DNA of 64,000 nucleotides, taken from positions 1-64,000 of the forward strand of contig NZ_KQ958176.1 in assembly GCF_001546855.1 (NCBI RefSeq), written 5' to 3'. The notes below the pieces were generated by a model that was given only the letters and a program-made list of their open reading frames with translations, was not told the DNA's origin and ran no database searches. The translations under genes and the position numbers were made by a program. Within the stretch, counting starts at the first letter, position 1, and each line of letters starts with the position of its first letter. Source of the DNA: Megasphaera sp. MJR8396C. GTDB taxonomy: Bacteria; Bacillota; Negativicutes; Veillonellales; Megasphaeraceae. Of this stretch, positions 56,490 through 64,000 are shown piece by piece.

Positions 56490-57470
56490 ATGACATCTTA
56501 TCGTTGGGCCACCTTAGGCTGCGGTGTAATTGGGAATGAATTGGCTCAGGCTATGCAGCAATTAGGCGGCAACCTGTATGGCGTCGGCAACCGGACCCAT
56601 GCCAAAGCCGTTTCCTTTGCCGAAAAATACGGCATCTCCAAAGTCTATGACAAGCCGGAAGACATCTTTTCCGATCCCGACGTCGATATCGTCTACTTAT
56701 CGACGCCGCACAACACGCACATCCAGTACCTGATCCCGGCCCTGGAAGCGGGAAAGCACGTCCTCTGCGAAAAATCGATTACCCTCAACAGTGACGAACT
56801 GGCCCGGGCCCGCAAAGTCGCCGAAGAAAAAGGCGTCGTCCTGGCCGAAGCCATGACCTTGTATCACATGCCGGTCTATAAGAAATTGGCCGACCTCGTC
56901 AACTCCGGTGCCTTAGGGAAACTGCGCTTCGTCCAGATGAACTTCGGCAGCTATAAAGAATATGACATGAAGAACCGTTTCTTCAACCGTTCTCTGGCCG
57001 GCGGGGCCCTCCTCGATATCGGCGTCTACGCCTTGTCCTTCGTCCGCTACTTCATGACGGCCCAGCCCGATCAGATCGCATCCCAGGTCCTGCAGGCTCC
57101 GACCGGCGTCGATGAACAGGCCGGCATCCTCCTCCAGAACAAAGAAGGGGAAATGGCCACCTTAGCTCTGTCCCTCCACGCCAAACAGCCGAAACGGGGC
57201 ATGGCTGCCTTCGATAAAGGCTATATCGAAATCTACGACTATCCCCGGGCTGACACGGCGACCATCACCTATACCGAAGACGGCCGCAAAGAAGTCATCC
57301 AGGAAGGCAGCACGGCGAAAGCCCTGCAGTACGAAATCCTCGATATGGAACAAGCCGTCGCTAACGGCGGCAAGGGCATGTGCCAGGAATACACCAAGGA
57401 CGTCATGGACCTCATGACCACCATCCGCAAGCAGTGGGGCCTGACCTATCCGGAAGAAGAACAGGCATAA
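56490..57470 (+). CDS. Gfo/Idh/MocA family oxidoreductase
   Basis: A 326-residue NAD(P)-dependent dehydrogenase. The Rossmann motif GCGVIGNELAQAMQQLGG is at the N terminus, then STPHNTHIQYL, the family EKSITLNSDE (EKP-type) loop and the C-terminal substrate domain starting with LGKLRFVQMNFGSY. Members oxidise sugars, inositols or related alcohols; the substrate is not evident. It follows metH by 17 bases and probably shares its transcript, though no functional link is obvious. A terminator follows. Confidence 0.9.
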   Translation: MTSYRWATLGCGVIGNELAQAMQQLGGNLYGVGNRTHAKAVSFAEKYGISKVYDKPEDIFSDPDVDIVYLSTPHNTHIQYLIPALEAGKHVLCEKSITLNSDELARARKVAEEKGVVLAEAMTLYHMPVYKKLADLVNSGALGKLRFVQMNFGSYKEYDMKNRFFNRSLAGGALLDIGVYALSFVRYFMTAQPDQIASQVLQAPTGVDEQAGILLQNKEGEMATLALSLHAKQPKRGMAAFDKGYIEIYDYPRADTATITYTEDGRKEVIQEGSTAKALQYEILDMEQAVANGGKGMCQEYTKDVMDLMTTIRKQWGLTYPEEEQA

Positions 57471-57538
57471 ATCACGCTGAAAGGGCCTCATAAAGGCTTC
57501 CTTTTACAGACATTTCAATCAGTCTTTGCAAAAGATAT

Positions 57539-57583
57539 ACAGGCTCTCGCTATACTGAAGATGTACAGCGAGAGCCTGTTTCT
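57539..57583 (+). terminator. Terminator of the metH operon
   Basis: Thirteen-base stem ACAGGCTCTCGCT/AGCGAGAGCCTGT followed by TTTCT. Confidence 0.85.
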
Positions 57584-57606
57584 ATTGGGGATGAGGAGGA
57601 GATGCC

Positions 57607-58530
57607 ATGTTTTCGTCACTGTTTTCCAGGAATCAAGAGGGACTTGAAAGAAAAAATTATTCGCGCCTGTCGATCATTAGCGATTTCCATTATCCGTGCA
57701 AAAAATTGGTCACGCCGAAAGAACGCCTGCGCTATATGGCTGCCAAAGAAGGGGCCCTGCAGGATATGAACGACTGGCGCGACCTCGATCTGGCCGTCTT
57801 TACGGGCGATATGGTCCAGCGCAACGGCGACGCCGAAGAATACCGCCTGGTGCGGCTCGTCGTCAACGGTCTCAAAAAGCGCAAGGCCTTCATTGCCGGC
57901 AATCATGAACTGCTCTATACGGGCCACGGCGAAGACCTGCGGCCCTGCAGCAGTACCGAACGAATCCTGCATTTTGCCCGCTATACCAAGACCTTCGGGC
58001 CGCTGTATTACGCCAAAGAACAGCGGGGGTATCTCCTGGTCTTCCTGTCGCCGGACACGGTTACCGGCGGCGCTGCCGTCGAATTATCCCATCAGCAGCT
58101 GACCTGGCTCGACCAGACCCTGGCCGCCCACCGTCAGATGCCGACGATCATCTTCTGTCACGCTCCCTTAGAAAATACAGCCGTTCCCGAAAAGAATGGC
58201 GTCAGCCTGCCGACACCGCGCAATTCCGCCCAACCGGCAGCCGACATCCGCCGCATTTTGGCCCGCCACCACCAGGTCCGCCTGTGGGTATCGGGACACA
58301 CCCATACCATGCCCGGCGATGCGACCTTCATGGACGATCAGAACTACTATGAAGGCCGGGTCCTCAACGTCTATAACAGCGACTGGGACGAAGACACCAT
58401 TTATTCCAACTCGATCTATCTTTATTCCGACAAGATCATCATTCGGACTTATAACCATACCAAGGGCATCTGGCTGCCGGTCTTCGACCGGGTCGTCACC
58501 CTGCCGGAATGGTGCCGCGCCGTCGCCTAA
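57607..58530 (+). CDS. Metallophosphoesterase
   Basis: A 307-residue calcineurin-like phosphoesterase. The five metal-site motifs are in order: ISDFHYP, VFTGDMVQRNG, IAGNHE, IIFCHAP and WVSGHTHTMPG. There is no signal peptide, so it acts in the cytoplasm, on a nucleotide or phosphoester that cannot be identified. GAGGAG precedes ATG 57607. It is monocistronic between two terminators. Confidence 0.88.
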   Translation: MFSSLFSRNQEGLERKNYSRLSIISDFHYPCKKLVTPKERLRYMAAKEGALQDMNDWRDLDLAVFTGDMVQRNGDAEEYRLVRLVVNGLKKRKAFIAGNHELLYTGHGEDLRPCSSTERILHFARYTKTFGPLYYAKEQRGYLLVFLSPDTVTGGAAVELSHQQLTWLDQTLAAHRQMPTIIFCHAPLENTAVPEKNGVSLPTPRNSAQPAADIRRILARHHQVRLWVSGHTHTMPGDATFMDDQNYYEGRVLNVYNSDWDEDTIYSNSIYLYSDKIIIRTYNHTKGIWLPVFDRVVTLPEWCRAVA

Positions 58531-58580
58531 TCGCTGCTTGATCGAAATCTATCTTTGACACGCCTCGAGATCGGCATATA

Positions 58581-58625
58581 AAAAAGGCCGGGAAGAAATG
58601 AATGTCATTTCTTCTCGGTCTTTTT
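58581..58625. terminator. Bidirectional terminator between the phosphoesterase gene and prfC
   Basis: AAAAAGGCCGGGAAGAAATGA pairs with the mirror-image arm ending CTTCTCGGTCTTTTT; it serves both convergent genes. Confidence 0.88.
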
Positions 58626-58635
58626 GGCGTGTTTC

Positions 58636-60246
58636 TTATTCTTCTTCGTCGTCGATGGCCAGTTGGTCCGGCGTCGTGCAGAAGGTAAAGTCAGGATTTC
58701 GTTCGACGATCCAGTTGGCCTGCCATTCGTTGGTAATGAGCAGGACGACGCGCTGTTTATGGTCTTTGACGATCATGGCGCTGTCGATGTTCTTGAGGTC
58801 CTTGTAGTCGTTTCCGTTATCCTGGATCCAGCGGGCGACGGTGTAGGGCAGGCGGTTCATTTCCAGATCGACGCCGTATTCGTGCTTCAGCCGGTATTCG
58901 AGGACTTCGAACTGCAGTTGGCCGACGGCGCCGACAATGTAGCTTTCCATGGAGCCCAGGTTTTCATAGATCTGGACGGCCCCTTCCTGAGCTAACTGGG
59001 TCATGCCCTTTAAGAACTGCTTGCGCTTCATGGAGTCCTTGGCGCGGATGCGGGCGAAGAGTTCCGGCGGGAAGGTCGGGAAGTCTTTGAAAGTGACTTT
59101 CTTCTTGCCGTCGTAGAGGGTGTCGCCGACACCCATGGTGCCGTTGTCAAAGACGCCGATGATGTCACCGGGGTAGGCGTCTTCGATGATCGTCCGTTCC
59201 GTAGCCAGGAACTGTTGGGGCTGCATGAGCCGCAGGGTCTTGCCCGACTGGCGATGGGTGACCGACATGCCCTTTTCGAACTTGCCCGAGCAGATGCGCA
59301 TGAAGACGATGCGGTCGTGGTGCTGGGGATTCATGTTGGCCTGGATCTTAAAGACGAAGGACGTGAACTGATCCGATGTCGGGTCGACGGAGCCTTCGAG
59401 GCATTTTCGCGGCTGCGGTTTCGGAGCCATGCGCAGGAATTCTTCGAGGAAGGGCTTGACGCCGAAGTTGGTCATGGCCGAGCCGAAGAACATCGGTGTC
59501 AGTTCGCCGCGCTTGACCTTTTCCATATCGAATTCGTCGCCGGCTTCGTCGAGGAGTTCGATGTCGTCGATGAGGCCCTGGTGGACGTCTTCGTCGAGGA
59601 GTTCTTTAAAGATCGGATCGTCGGCCGAGCCCTTGGTCGACGCCAGTTTGCGCTGGCCGTGGGTCGTGTCCTTTTCAAAGAGTTCGATGGACGACGAGGC
59701 CCGGTCGTAAATGCCCTGGTAGCTGCCGTTGAGGCCGATGGGCCAGTTCATGGGGTAGGCGTGGATGCCGAGGATGTCTTCGATTTCATCCATGAGGTCG
59801 AAGGGGTTGCGGCCGAAGTGGTCGATTTTATTGACAAAGGTAAAGATGGGGATGCCCCGTTCTTTACAGACGCGGAATAATTTCTTGGTCTGGGCTTCGA
59901 CGCCTTTGGCGACGTCGATGAGCATGACGGCGCTGTCGGCGGCCATCAGCGTCCGGTACGTGTCTTCACTGAAGTCCTGATGGCCCGGCGTATCGAGGAT
60001 GTTGATGTGATGGCCTTCATAGTCGAACTGCAGGACCGAGCTGGTAACCGAGATCCCACGCTGCTTTTCGATTTCCATCCAGTCCGAGACGGCGTGTTTG
60101 GCCGTTTTCCGGGCTTTGACGGAACCGGCCAGATGGATGGCACCTCCGTAGAGCAGTAATTTTTCAGTCAGCGTCGTCTTACCGGCATCGGGGTGAGAGA
60201 TGATGGCAAAAGTACGGCGATTATTTACTTCATCGGTTAATGACAT
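58636..60246 (-). CDS. prfC: Peptide chain release factor 3
   Basis: Translational GTPase that removes RF1/RF2 from the ribosome after termination. The 536 residues start with TDEVNNRRTFAIISHPDAGK (P-loop SHPDAGKTT). The other G-domain motifs DTPGHQDFSEDTYRTL and FVNKID follow, and the C terminus has the RF3-specific LQFEVLEYRLKHEYGVD. ATG 60246 follows GAGGTG; four further in-frame codons upstream are not needed. Confidence 0.95.
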   Translation of the reverse strand: MSLTDEVNNRRTFAIISHPDAGKTTLTEKLLLYGGAIHLAGSVKARKTAKHAVSDWMEIEKQRGISVTSSVLQFDYEGHHINILDTPGHQDFSEDTYRTLMAADSAVMLIDVAKGVEAQTKKLFRVCKERGIPIFTFVNKIDHFGRNPFDLMDEIEDILGIHAYPMNWPIGLNGSYQGIYDRASSSIELFEKDTTHGQRKLASTKGSADDPIFKELLDEDVHQGLIDDIELLDEAGDEFDMEKVKRGELTPMFFGSAMTNFGVKPFLEEFLRMAPKPQPRKCLEGSVDPTSDQFTSFVFKIQANMNPQHHDRIVFMRICSGKFEKGMSVTHRQSGKTLRLMQPQQFLATERTIIEDAYPGDIIGVFDNGTMGVGDTLYDGKKKVTFKDFPTFPPELFARIRAKDSMKRKQFLKGMTQLAQEGAVQIYENLGSMESYIVGAVGQLQFEVLEYRLKHEYGVDLEMNRLPYTVARWIQDNGNDYKDLKNIDSAMIVKDHKQRVVLLITNEWQANWIVERNPDFTFCTTPDQLAIDDEEE

Positions 60247-60292
60247 AATACACCTCATCTGTTGTTAAAGCTAAAATATGCAAGTACTCCTT

Positions 60293-60321
60293 ATTATATA
60301 ATTTTTTCCACGCACTGGCAA
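60293..60321 (-). promoter_or_regulatory. Promoter of prfC
   Basis: Minus strand TTGCCA (60321-60316) and TATAAT (60298-60293), 17-base spacer. Confidence 0.8.
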
Positions 60322-60480
60322 GATTCTATTATGCATAAAACGGGTCACTGGTGTGGTAACTTATGTTTTTTGTATACATGTGAATTTTTTATCAATTCTT
60401 ATGAGTAAAGTATAGCCTTACACTTGATTTCAGGTTATAATAGACTTAATCCATAGAGAATAGAGAAGGAGCATGTTGAA

Positions 60481-60918
60481 GTGATAATAACAAGAGAAAC
60501 TGACTATGCAATCCGTATTTTACGGGCCCTGGCTGATTGGGAACAGAAGAATATTCGGGAAATCAGCGATGAACAGATGATTCCCCGGCAGTTTGCCTAC
60601 AAGATTTCCAAGAAGCTGGAACAGGCCGGATACATCGAGATTGTCCGCGGCGCCCAAGGCGGCTGCCGACTGGCAAAGGATCTGCATGAATTGAACCTGA
60701 TGGACGTCATCACCGTGATGGATCGGGATAACATGATCATCAGCTGCCTCGACGGTAGTTTTGAATGCTTGTACCGCCGTCGTCACGGCTCCTGCCCGAC
60801 CCACGACGCCTATGCGGCCATTCAGGACAAGCTGACCGATGATTTGTCGGCCATCCCCTTACAGGACATTATTTTTGCTCCTAAAGACGATTCGATCTCG
60901 GTGGAACAGGCAGAATAA
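60481..60918 (+). CDS. Rrf2-family transcriptional regulator
   Basis: A 145-residue winged-helix regulator. TRETDYAIRILRALADW opens the helix-turn-helix, with the recognition region PRQFAYKISKKLEQAGYIEI, and GAQGGCRLAK is the wing signature. Three cysteines in a short stretch (ISCLDGSFEC...GSCP, residues about 83-100) match the iron-sulfur ligand spacing of IscR/NsrR-type sensors, so it may sense redox, NO or Fe-S status. GTG 60481 follows AAGGAG by nine bases. TATAAT at 60436-60441 is the likely -10. Targets are unknown. Confidence 0.9.
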   Translation: MIITRETDYAIRILRALADWEQKNIREISDEQMIPRQFAYKISKKLEQAGYIEIVRGAQGGCRLAKDLHELNLMDVITVMDRDNMIISCLDGSFECLYRRRHGSCPTHDAYAAIQDKLTDDLSAIPLQDIIFAPKDDSISVEQAE

Positions 60919-60964
60919 CCATAGCCGTTCGGCGGCTAACCTATTGATAGAAAAGGAATTTACC

Positions 60965-61429
60965 ATGAAGAAAAAGCTTTTTTGCGTGACTTGTCTCTTA
61001 CTTCTCCAGACGGCCTTCATTACGGCGCCTGTGTACCAGCCGGTCCAAGCTGCAAAAGGCGGTATCCGTATGTCGGCCCCTCGTTCGGCACCGGCTGCGC
61101 CGGCTCCTAAAGCGACGCCGAAAACCAATACCAATAACAACACTTCATCGGCACAATCCCAGACTCGGAATCAAAGCACAGCGCCTCGGACCAACACCAA
61201 TACGACGACCAATCGCTCGTCAGCCTGGGGTGGGGCCATGCGCGGCATCGGCCTCTTTGCCGGGGGCATGTTCCTCGGCAGTATGCTGAGCAGCCTCTTT
61301 GGCCTGGGCAACTTTGGCTGGGCCGCTGATTTTCTCGGCCTATTGTTTAACGTCGTCCTCATCTATGTACTGTTTAAAGCCGTGTCGGCGGTCTGGCGGG
61401 CTATCCGCGACCGTAGGCATCGTTCATAA
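60965..61429 (+). CDS. Exported or membrane protein with low-complexity linker
   Basis: I do not recognise a function for this 154-residue protein. A signal peptide (KKKLFCVTCLLLLQTAFI, likely cut after PVQA) is followed by a Pro/Ala/Asn/Thr/Ser-rich linker (residues about 35-88). Two hydrophobic segments then follow (GIGLFAGGMFLGSMLSSLFG and LLFNVVLIYVLFKAVSAVW), with a basic tail. The glycine-rich hydrophobic block resembles the N-terminal part of Tim44-like bacterial proteins without their soluble domain. It is 46 bases after the Rrf2 gene, so may be in its operon. AAAGGAA precedes ATG 60965. Confidence 0.75.
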   Translation: MKKKLFCVTCLLLLQTAFITAPVYQPVQAAKGGIRMSAPRSAPAAPAPKATPKTNTNNNTSSAQSQTRNQSTAPRTNTNTTTNRSSAWGGAMRGIGLFAGGMFLGSMLSSLFGLGNFGWAADFLGLLFNVVLIYVLFKAVSAVWRAIRDRRHRS

Positions 61430-61458
61430 AAAAGGAAGGGCAGAGGCCCTTCCTTTTT
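61428..61458 (+). terminator. Terminator after the exported-protein gene
   Basis: AAAAAGGAAGGG pairs with CCCTTCCTTTTT around a six-base loop; the stem begins at the stop codon. Confidence 0.88.
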
Positions 61459-61572
61459 GCGAATCATGGGACTAATTTTGTCCCTGGGGTAGCGAAAATG
61501 CCGGGAACATGATATGTTCAGAACGTAACGAATTATCTAAAATTATTAATATTTATTGAAGGAGAGAAGCCC

Positions 61573-62391
61573 ATGAATAACTATAAAATCATTGCTTGTG
61601 ACATGGATGAAACACTGCTCAGCAGCGACGCGACGATTTGTCAGCGCAATATCGAAGCCATTGCCAAGGCGGTCGAAAAGGGCGTCAAGTTCGTGCCCTG
61701 CACGGGTCGGGGCTTTCGCTCCATTGACGGCGTCTTGAAGACCCTCCATCTTTTTGAACAGCCTGACCAGTACGTCATCGGCTTTAACGGCGGCAACATC
61801 ACCGAAAATAAGGGCAGCCGCTCGCTGTTCTGGGATCCCATTCCCTTTGACCTGGCCGATCAGATCTTCCGCAAGTGCTGCACCTATGGCCAGTGCCTGC
61901 ACATCTATACGCGGGACGTCGTCTATATCACCAATATCACGCCTGACGAAGAAGCCTTTTTGAAGGGCCGCATGGGCTACGTTCCCTGTGAAGAACAGAC
62001 CCTCGATTTCATTCGCGGCAAGGAAGAAGTATCGAAATTGATCCTGACCAATACGGACTACGACTATTTGGAAAAAGTCCATGCCGACATGAAGCCTCTC
62101 CTCGATGACATTACGGTCAGCTTCTCCAGCAACCGCTACATTGAATTCATGCATAAAGGCGTCAATAAGGGCGCCGGCCTCTTGAAATTAGCCGACATCC
62201 TCGGCGTGCGTCCCGAAGAAACGATGGCCATTGGCGACAATATCAACGATATCGATATGCTCAAAGCGGCCGGCCTTTCCATCGGCGTCCGCAACCTGAA
62301 TCCGGCTATCCGTCAGTATTGCGACGTCGTGACCGATGCTACCAACAACGAAGGCGCCGTAGCCGAAGCCATCGAAAAATACGTCTTATAA
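61573..62391 (+). CDS. Cof-type HAD-superfamily phosphatase
   Basis: A 272-residue haloacid dehalogenase-type phosphatase of the Cof/IIB class, likely hydrolysing sugar phosphates or flavin phosphates. The nucleophile motif is CDMDETLLSSD, motif II FVPCTGRG, the cap domain spans residues about 85-190, and the metal site is GDNINDIDMLKAAG. GAAGGAG precedes ATG 61573. The exact substrate is not predictable. Confidence 0.92.
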   Translation: MNNYKIIACDMDETLLSSDATICQRNIEAIAKAVEKGVKFVPCTGRGFRSIDGVLKTLHLFEQPDQYVIGFNGGNITENKGSRSLFWDPIPFDLADQIFRKCCTYGQCLHIYTRDVVYITNITPDEEAFLKGRMGYVPCEEQTLDFIRGKEEVSKLILTNTDYDYLEKVHADMKPLLDDITVSFSSNRYIEFMHKGVNKGAGLLKLADILGVRPEETMAIGDNINDIDMLKAAGLSIGVRNLNPAIRQYCDVVTDATNNEGAVAEAIEKYVL

Positions 62392-62411
62392 GTGACCGGT
62401 CCCTGTATGCC

Positions 62412-62440
62412 TTGCAGGAGGGGCCAATTTTCAGTATGAT
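62412..62440 (+). promoter_or_regulatory. Promoter of the phosphomannomutase gene
   Basis: TTGCAG (62412-62417) and TATGAT (62435-62440), 17-base spacer. Confidence 0.65.
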
Positions 62441-62500
62441 AAAAGTAGATTACAGAAAGGAAAAGCTGTCTTACCGGGAACAGGCAGCAGGAACAGGCAT

Positions 62501-64000
62501 ATGAACTCTACCGAAGCAATCTTAAAATTACAGAATGGCAGTGACGTCCGCGGCATCGCCGTCGAAGGCGTCCCTGACGAAAAGGTCAATTTGACGCCCG
62601 AAGCCGTCAACCGCATCGCCGCCGGCTATGCTCAGTTTTTAGCCCAGAAGTTGGGCAAGAAGGAAGGGGACTTACGCATCGCCGTCGGCCACGATTCGCG
62701 CATCTCGGCGGACATGATGAAAGAAGCCGTCTTTGCCGGCCTCCTCGGCCGGGGCGTCCACGTCACCGACTGCGGCCTGGCTTCAACGCCGGCCATGTTC
62801 ATGTCCATCATTTTTGAAGACACGGCCATGGACGGGGCCATCATGATCACCGCCAGCCATCTGCCGTATAACCGCAACGGCCTCAAATTCTTTACGGAAA
62901 ACGGCGGCCTTGAAAAGAAAGAAGTCAAAGAAGTCCTGACCCTGGCCTCGAAGCTTTCGGCAACGGCCGTATCGACGGCAGCCATCGCCTCGTTGGACCT
63001 CATCGAACGCTACGCCCTGCACCTGCGCCAGAAAATCTGCGCCGGCCTCCGCTCGGGCATGTACGATCGTCCCTTGGAAGGGATGCACATCGTCGTCGAC
63101 GCCGGCAACGGCAGCGGCGGTTTCTTTGCGAAAAAAGTTTTGGCTCCGCTCGGCGCCGATACGACGGGCAGCCAGTTCCTCGAACCGGACGGCCATTTCC
63201 CGAACCATATCCCCAATCCGGAAAACAAAGAAGCTATGGCTTCCATCCGTAAAGCCGTCCTCGACAATCAGGCCGACTTGGGCCTCATCTTCGACACTGA
63301 CGTCGACCGCATGAGCGCCGTATTGCCAAGTGGCGAAGAAATCAACCGCAACGCCCTCATCGCCATGATGGCCGCCATTTTGGCCCCCGACTACCCGGGC
63401 AGCACCATCATTACCGACTCGGTCACGTCCGATGAATTGACGACCTTCCTCGAAGACGAACTGCACCTCGTCCATCACCGCTACATGCGGGGCTATAAGA
63501 ACGTCATCGACGAATGCATCCGCCTCAATAAAGCCGGTACCGTATCGCCCCTGGCCATTGAAACGTCAGGTCACGGCGCCTTAAGTGAAAACTACTACCT
63601 CGACGACGGCGCTTATTTGGCCGTCAAACTCCTCATCGCTGCCGCCAAAGCCAAGAAGGCCGGAAAGCCCTTAGGCGACCTCATTGCGGCCCTCGGCCAG
63701 CCTGCCGAAGGCGTGGAATATCGCCTCAAGATCAGCGGCGACAGCGACGTTCAGGCCTATGGTGCCGACGTCTTAAAAGCCTTTGAACAGCGGGCTGAAG
63801 AAAAGGGCATCTCCATTGCCAAACCGTCTTATGAAGGCGTCCGCCTCGTATTCCCCGGCGGCTGGGCCCTTCTTCGCATGTCCCTCCACGACCCCAATAT
63901 GCCCCTTAACATCGAAAGCAAAGCCGTCGGCGGCTGCGAAGCCATTGCCAAAGACGTGAAAGCTCTGCTGGCCGGTTTTGACCGCCTGAATATCACCGTC
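62501..64000 (+). CDS. manB: Phosphomannomutase/phosphoglucomutase, cut by window end
   Basis: The first 500 residues of an alpha-D-phosphohexomutase; the frame is open to the last base. It begins ILKLQNGSDVRGIA and has the phosphoserine loop MITASHLPYNRNGLKFF, the metal loop FDTDVDRMSAV, and the sugar-binding ETSGHGALSENYYLDDGAY. The loop reads SHLPYN where most bacterial enzymes have SHNP. This places it in a separate subfamily from the pgm at the start of the window. AGGA lies eight bases before ATG 62501. It probably makes mannose 1-phosphate for surface glycans. Confidence 0.9.
   Translation, partial: MNSTEAILKLQNGSDVRGIAVEGVPDEKVNLTPEAVNRIAAGYAQFLAQKLGKKEGDLRIAVGHDSRISADMMKEAVFAGLLGRGVHVTDCGLASTPAMFMSIIFEDTAMDGAIMITASHLPYNRNGLKFFTENGGLEKKEVKEVLTLASKLSATAVSTAAIASLDLIERYALHLRQKICAGLRSGMYDRPLEGMHIVVDAGNGSGGFFAKKVLAPLGADTTGSQFLEPDGHFPNHIPNPENKEAMASIRKAVLDNQADLGLIFDTDVDRMSAVLPSGEEINRNALIAMMAAILAPDYPGSTIITDSVTSDELTTFLEDELHLVHHRYMRGYKNVIDECIRLNKAGTVSPLAIETSGHGALSENYYLDDGAYLAVKLLIAAAKAKKAGKPLGDLIAALGQPAEGVEYRLKISGDSDVQAYGADVLKAFEQRAEEKGISIAKPSYEGVRLVFPGGWALLRMSLHDPNMPLNIESKAVGGCEAIAKDVKALLAGFDRLNITV

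Noticed and set aside
62436-62504. 22-codon leader peptide overlapping the start of manB (ATGA overlap)
   Set aside because: Its start codon falls inside the predicted -10 box of the manB promoter, so it would not be transcribed from that promoter.

Overview
This is ordinary chromosomal DNA from a low-redundancy, core-gene-rich genome, with no phage, insertion sequence or CRISPR array visible. The T-box and S-box leaders, strong AGGAGG-type ribosome-binding sites, the fused cobA-hemD gene and the protein sequences point to a Firmicute of the class Negativicutes. A Megasphaera-like member of the Veillonellaceae is my best guess. That placement is inferred from recognition, not from a search.

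Layout. 1-6.7 kb: exodeoxyribonuclease III (minus strand), phosphoglucomutase, an ACT-domain/UPF0210 pair, and the lipid-carrier sugar genes tagO/wecA and wecB. 6.7-14 kb: a complete F1Fo ATP synthase operon (atpZ, atpI, atpBEFHAGDC). 14-17.3 kb: T-box-controlled glyQS. 17.3-23.2 kb: an exported protein of unknown function, rplS, bioB behind a probable BirA operator, a shikimate-kinase-like gene coupled to pfkA, and a polar amino acid ABC transporter lacking its binding protein. 23.2-29.9 kb (minus strand): a six-gene tetrapyrrole operon running from glutamyl-tRNA to uroporphyrinogen III and precorrin-2/sirohydrochlorin. 30-36.2 kb: a flavin reductase, then a gluconate operon (kinase, 6-phosphogluconate dehydrogenase, permease, RpiR regulator). 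36.2-38.3 kb: a probable unannotated small RNA on the minus strand, then pyrK-pyrD. 38.4-45.3 kb (minus strand): a SAM-riboswitch-controlled metNI transporter, an M29 aminopeptidase, a MATE exporter, rpsT, fructose-bisphosphate aldolase and an RluA-type pseudouridine synthase. 45.6-51.6 kb: dnaG-rpoD, two small flavin/reductase-type genes, a solitary HipA-like kinase and a CAU-anticodon tRNA. 51.8-57.5 kb: a fused corrinoid activator, metH and a Gfo/Idh oxidoreductase. 57.6-64 kb: a metallophosphoesterase, prfC (minus strand), an Rrf2 regulator, an exported protein, a HAD phosphatase and a phosphomannomutase cut by the window end.

How it fits together. Several pieces converge on methionine and corrinoid chemistry. 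The tetrapyrrole operon makes the precursor of siroheme and cobalamin, and metH uses cobalamin. MetH here stops after its cobalamin domain. The gene just upstream encodes an activation-like domain joined to a [2Fe-2S] ferredoxin and an ASKHA ATPase, so reactivation appears to have been moved into a separate ATP-dependent protein. The metNI transporter is under SAM control.

The observations most worth following are this MetH/activator pair, the candidate small RNA at 36243-36346, the switch-like inverted repeat beside it, the shikimate-kinase-like protein with an altered substrate pocket, and the extra carboxylate in the ATP synthase c subunit.
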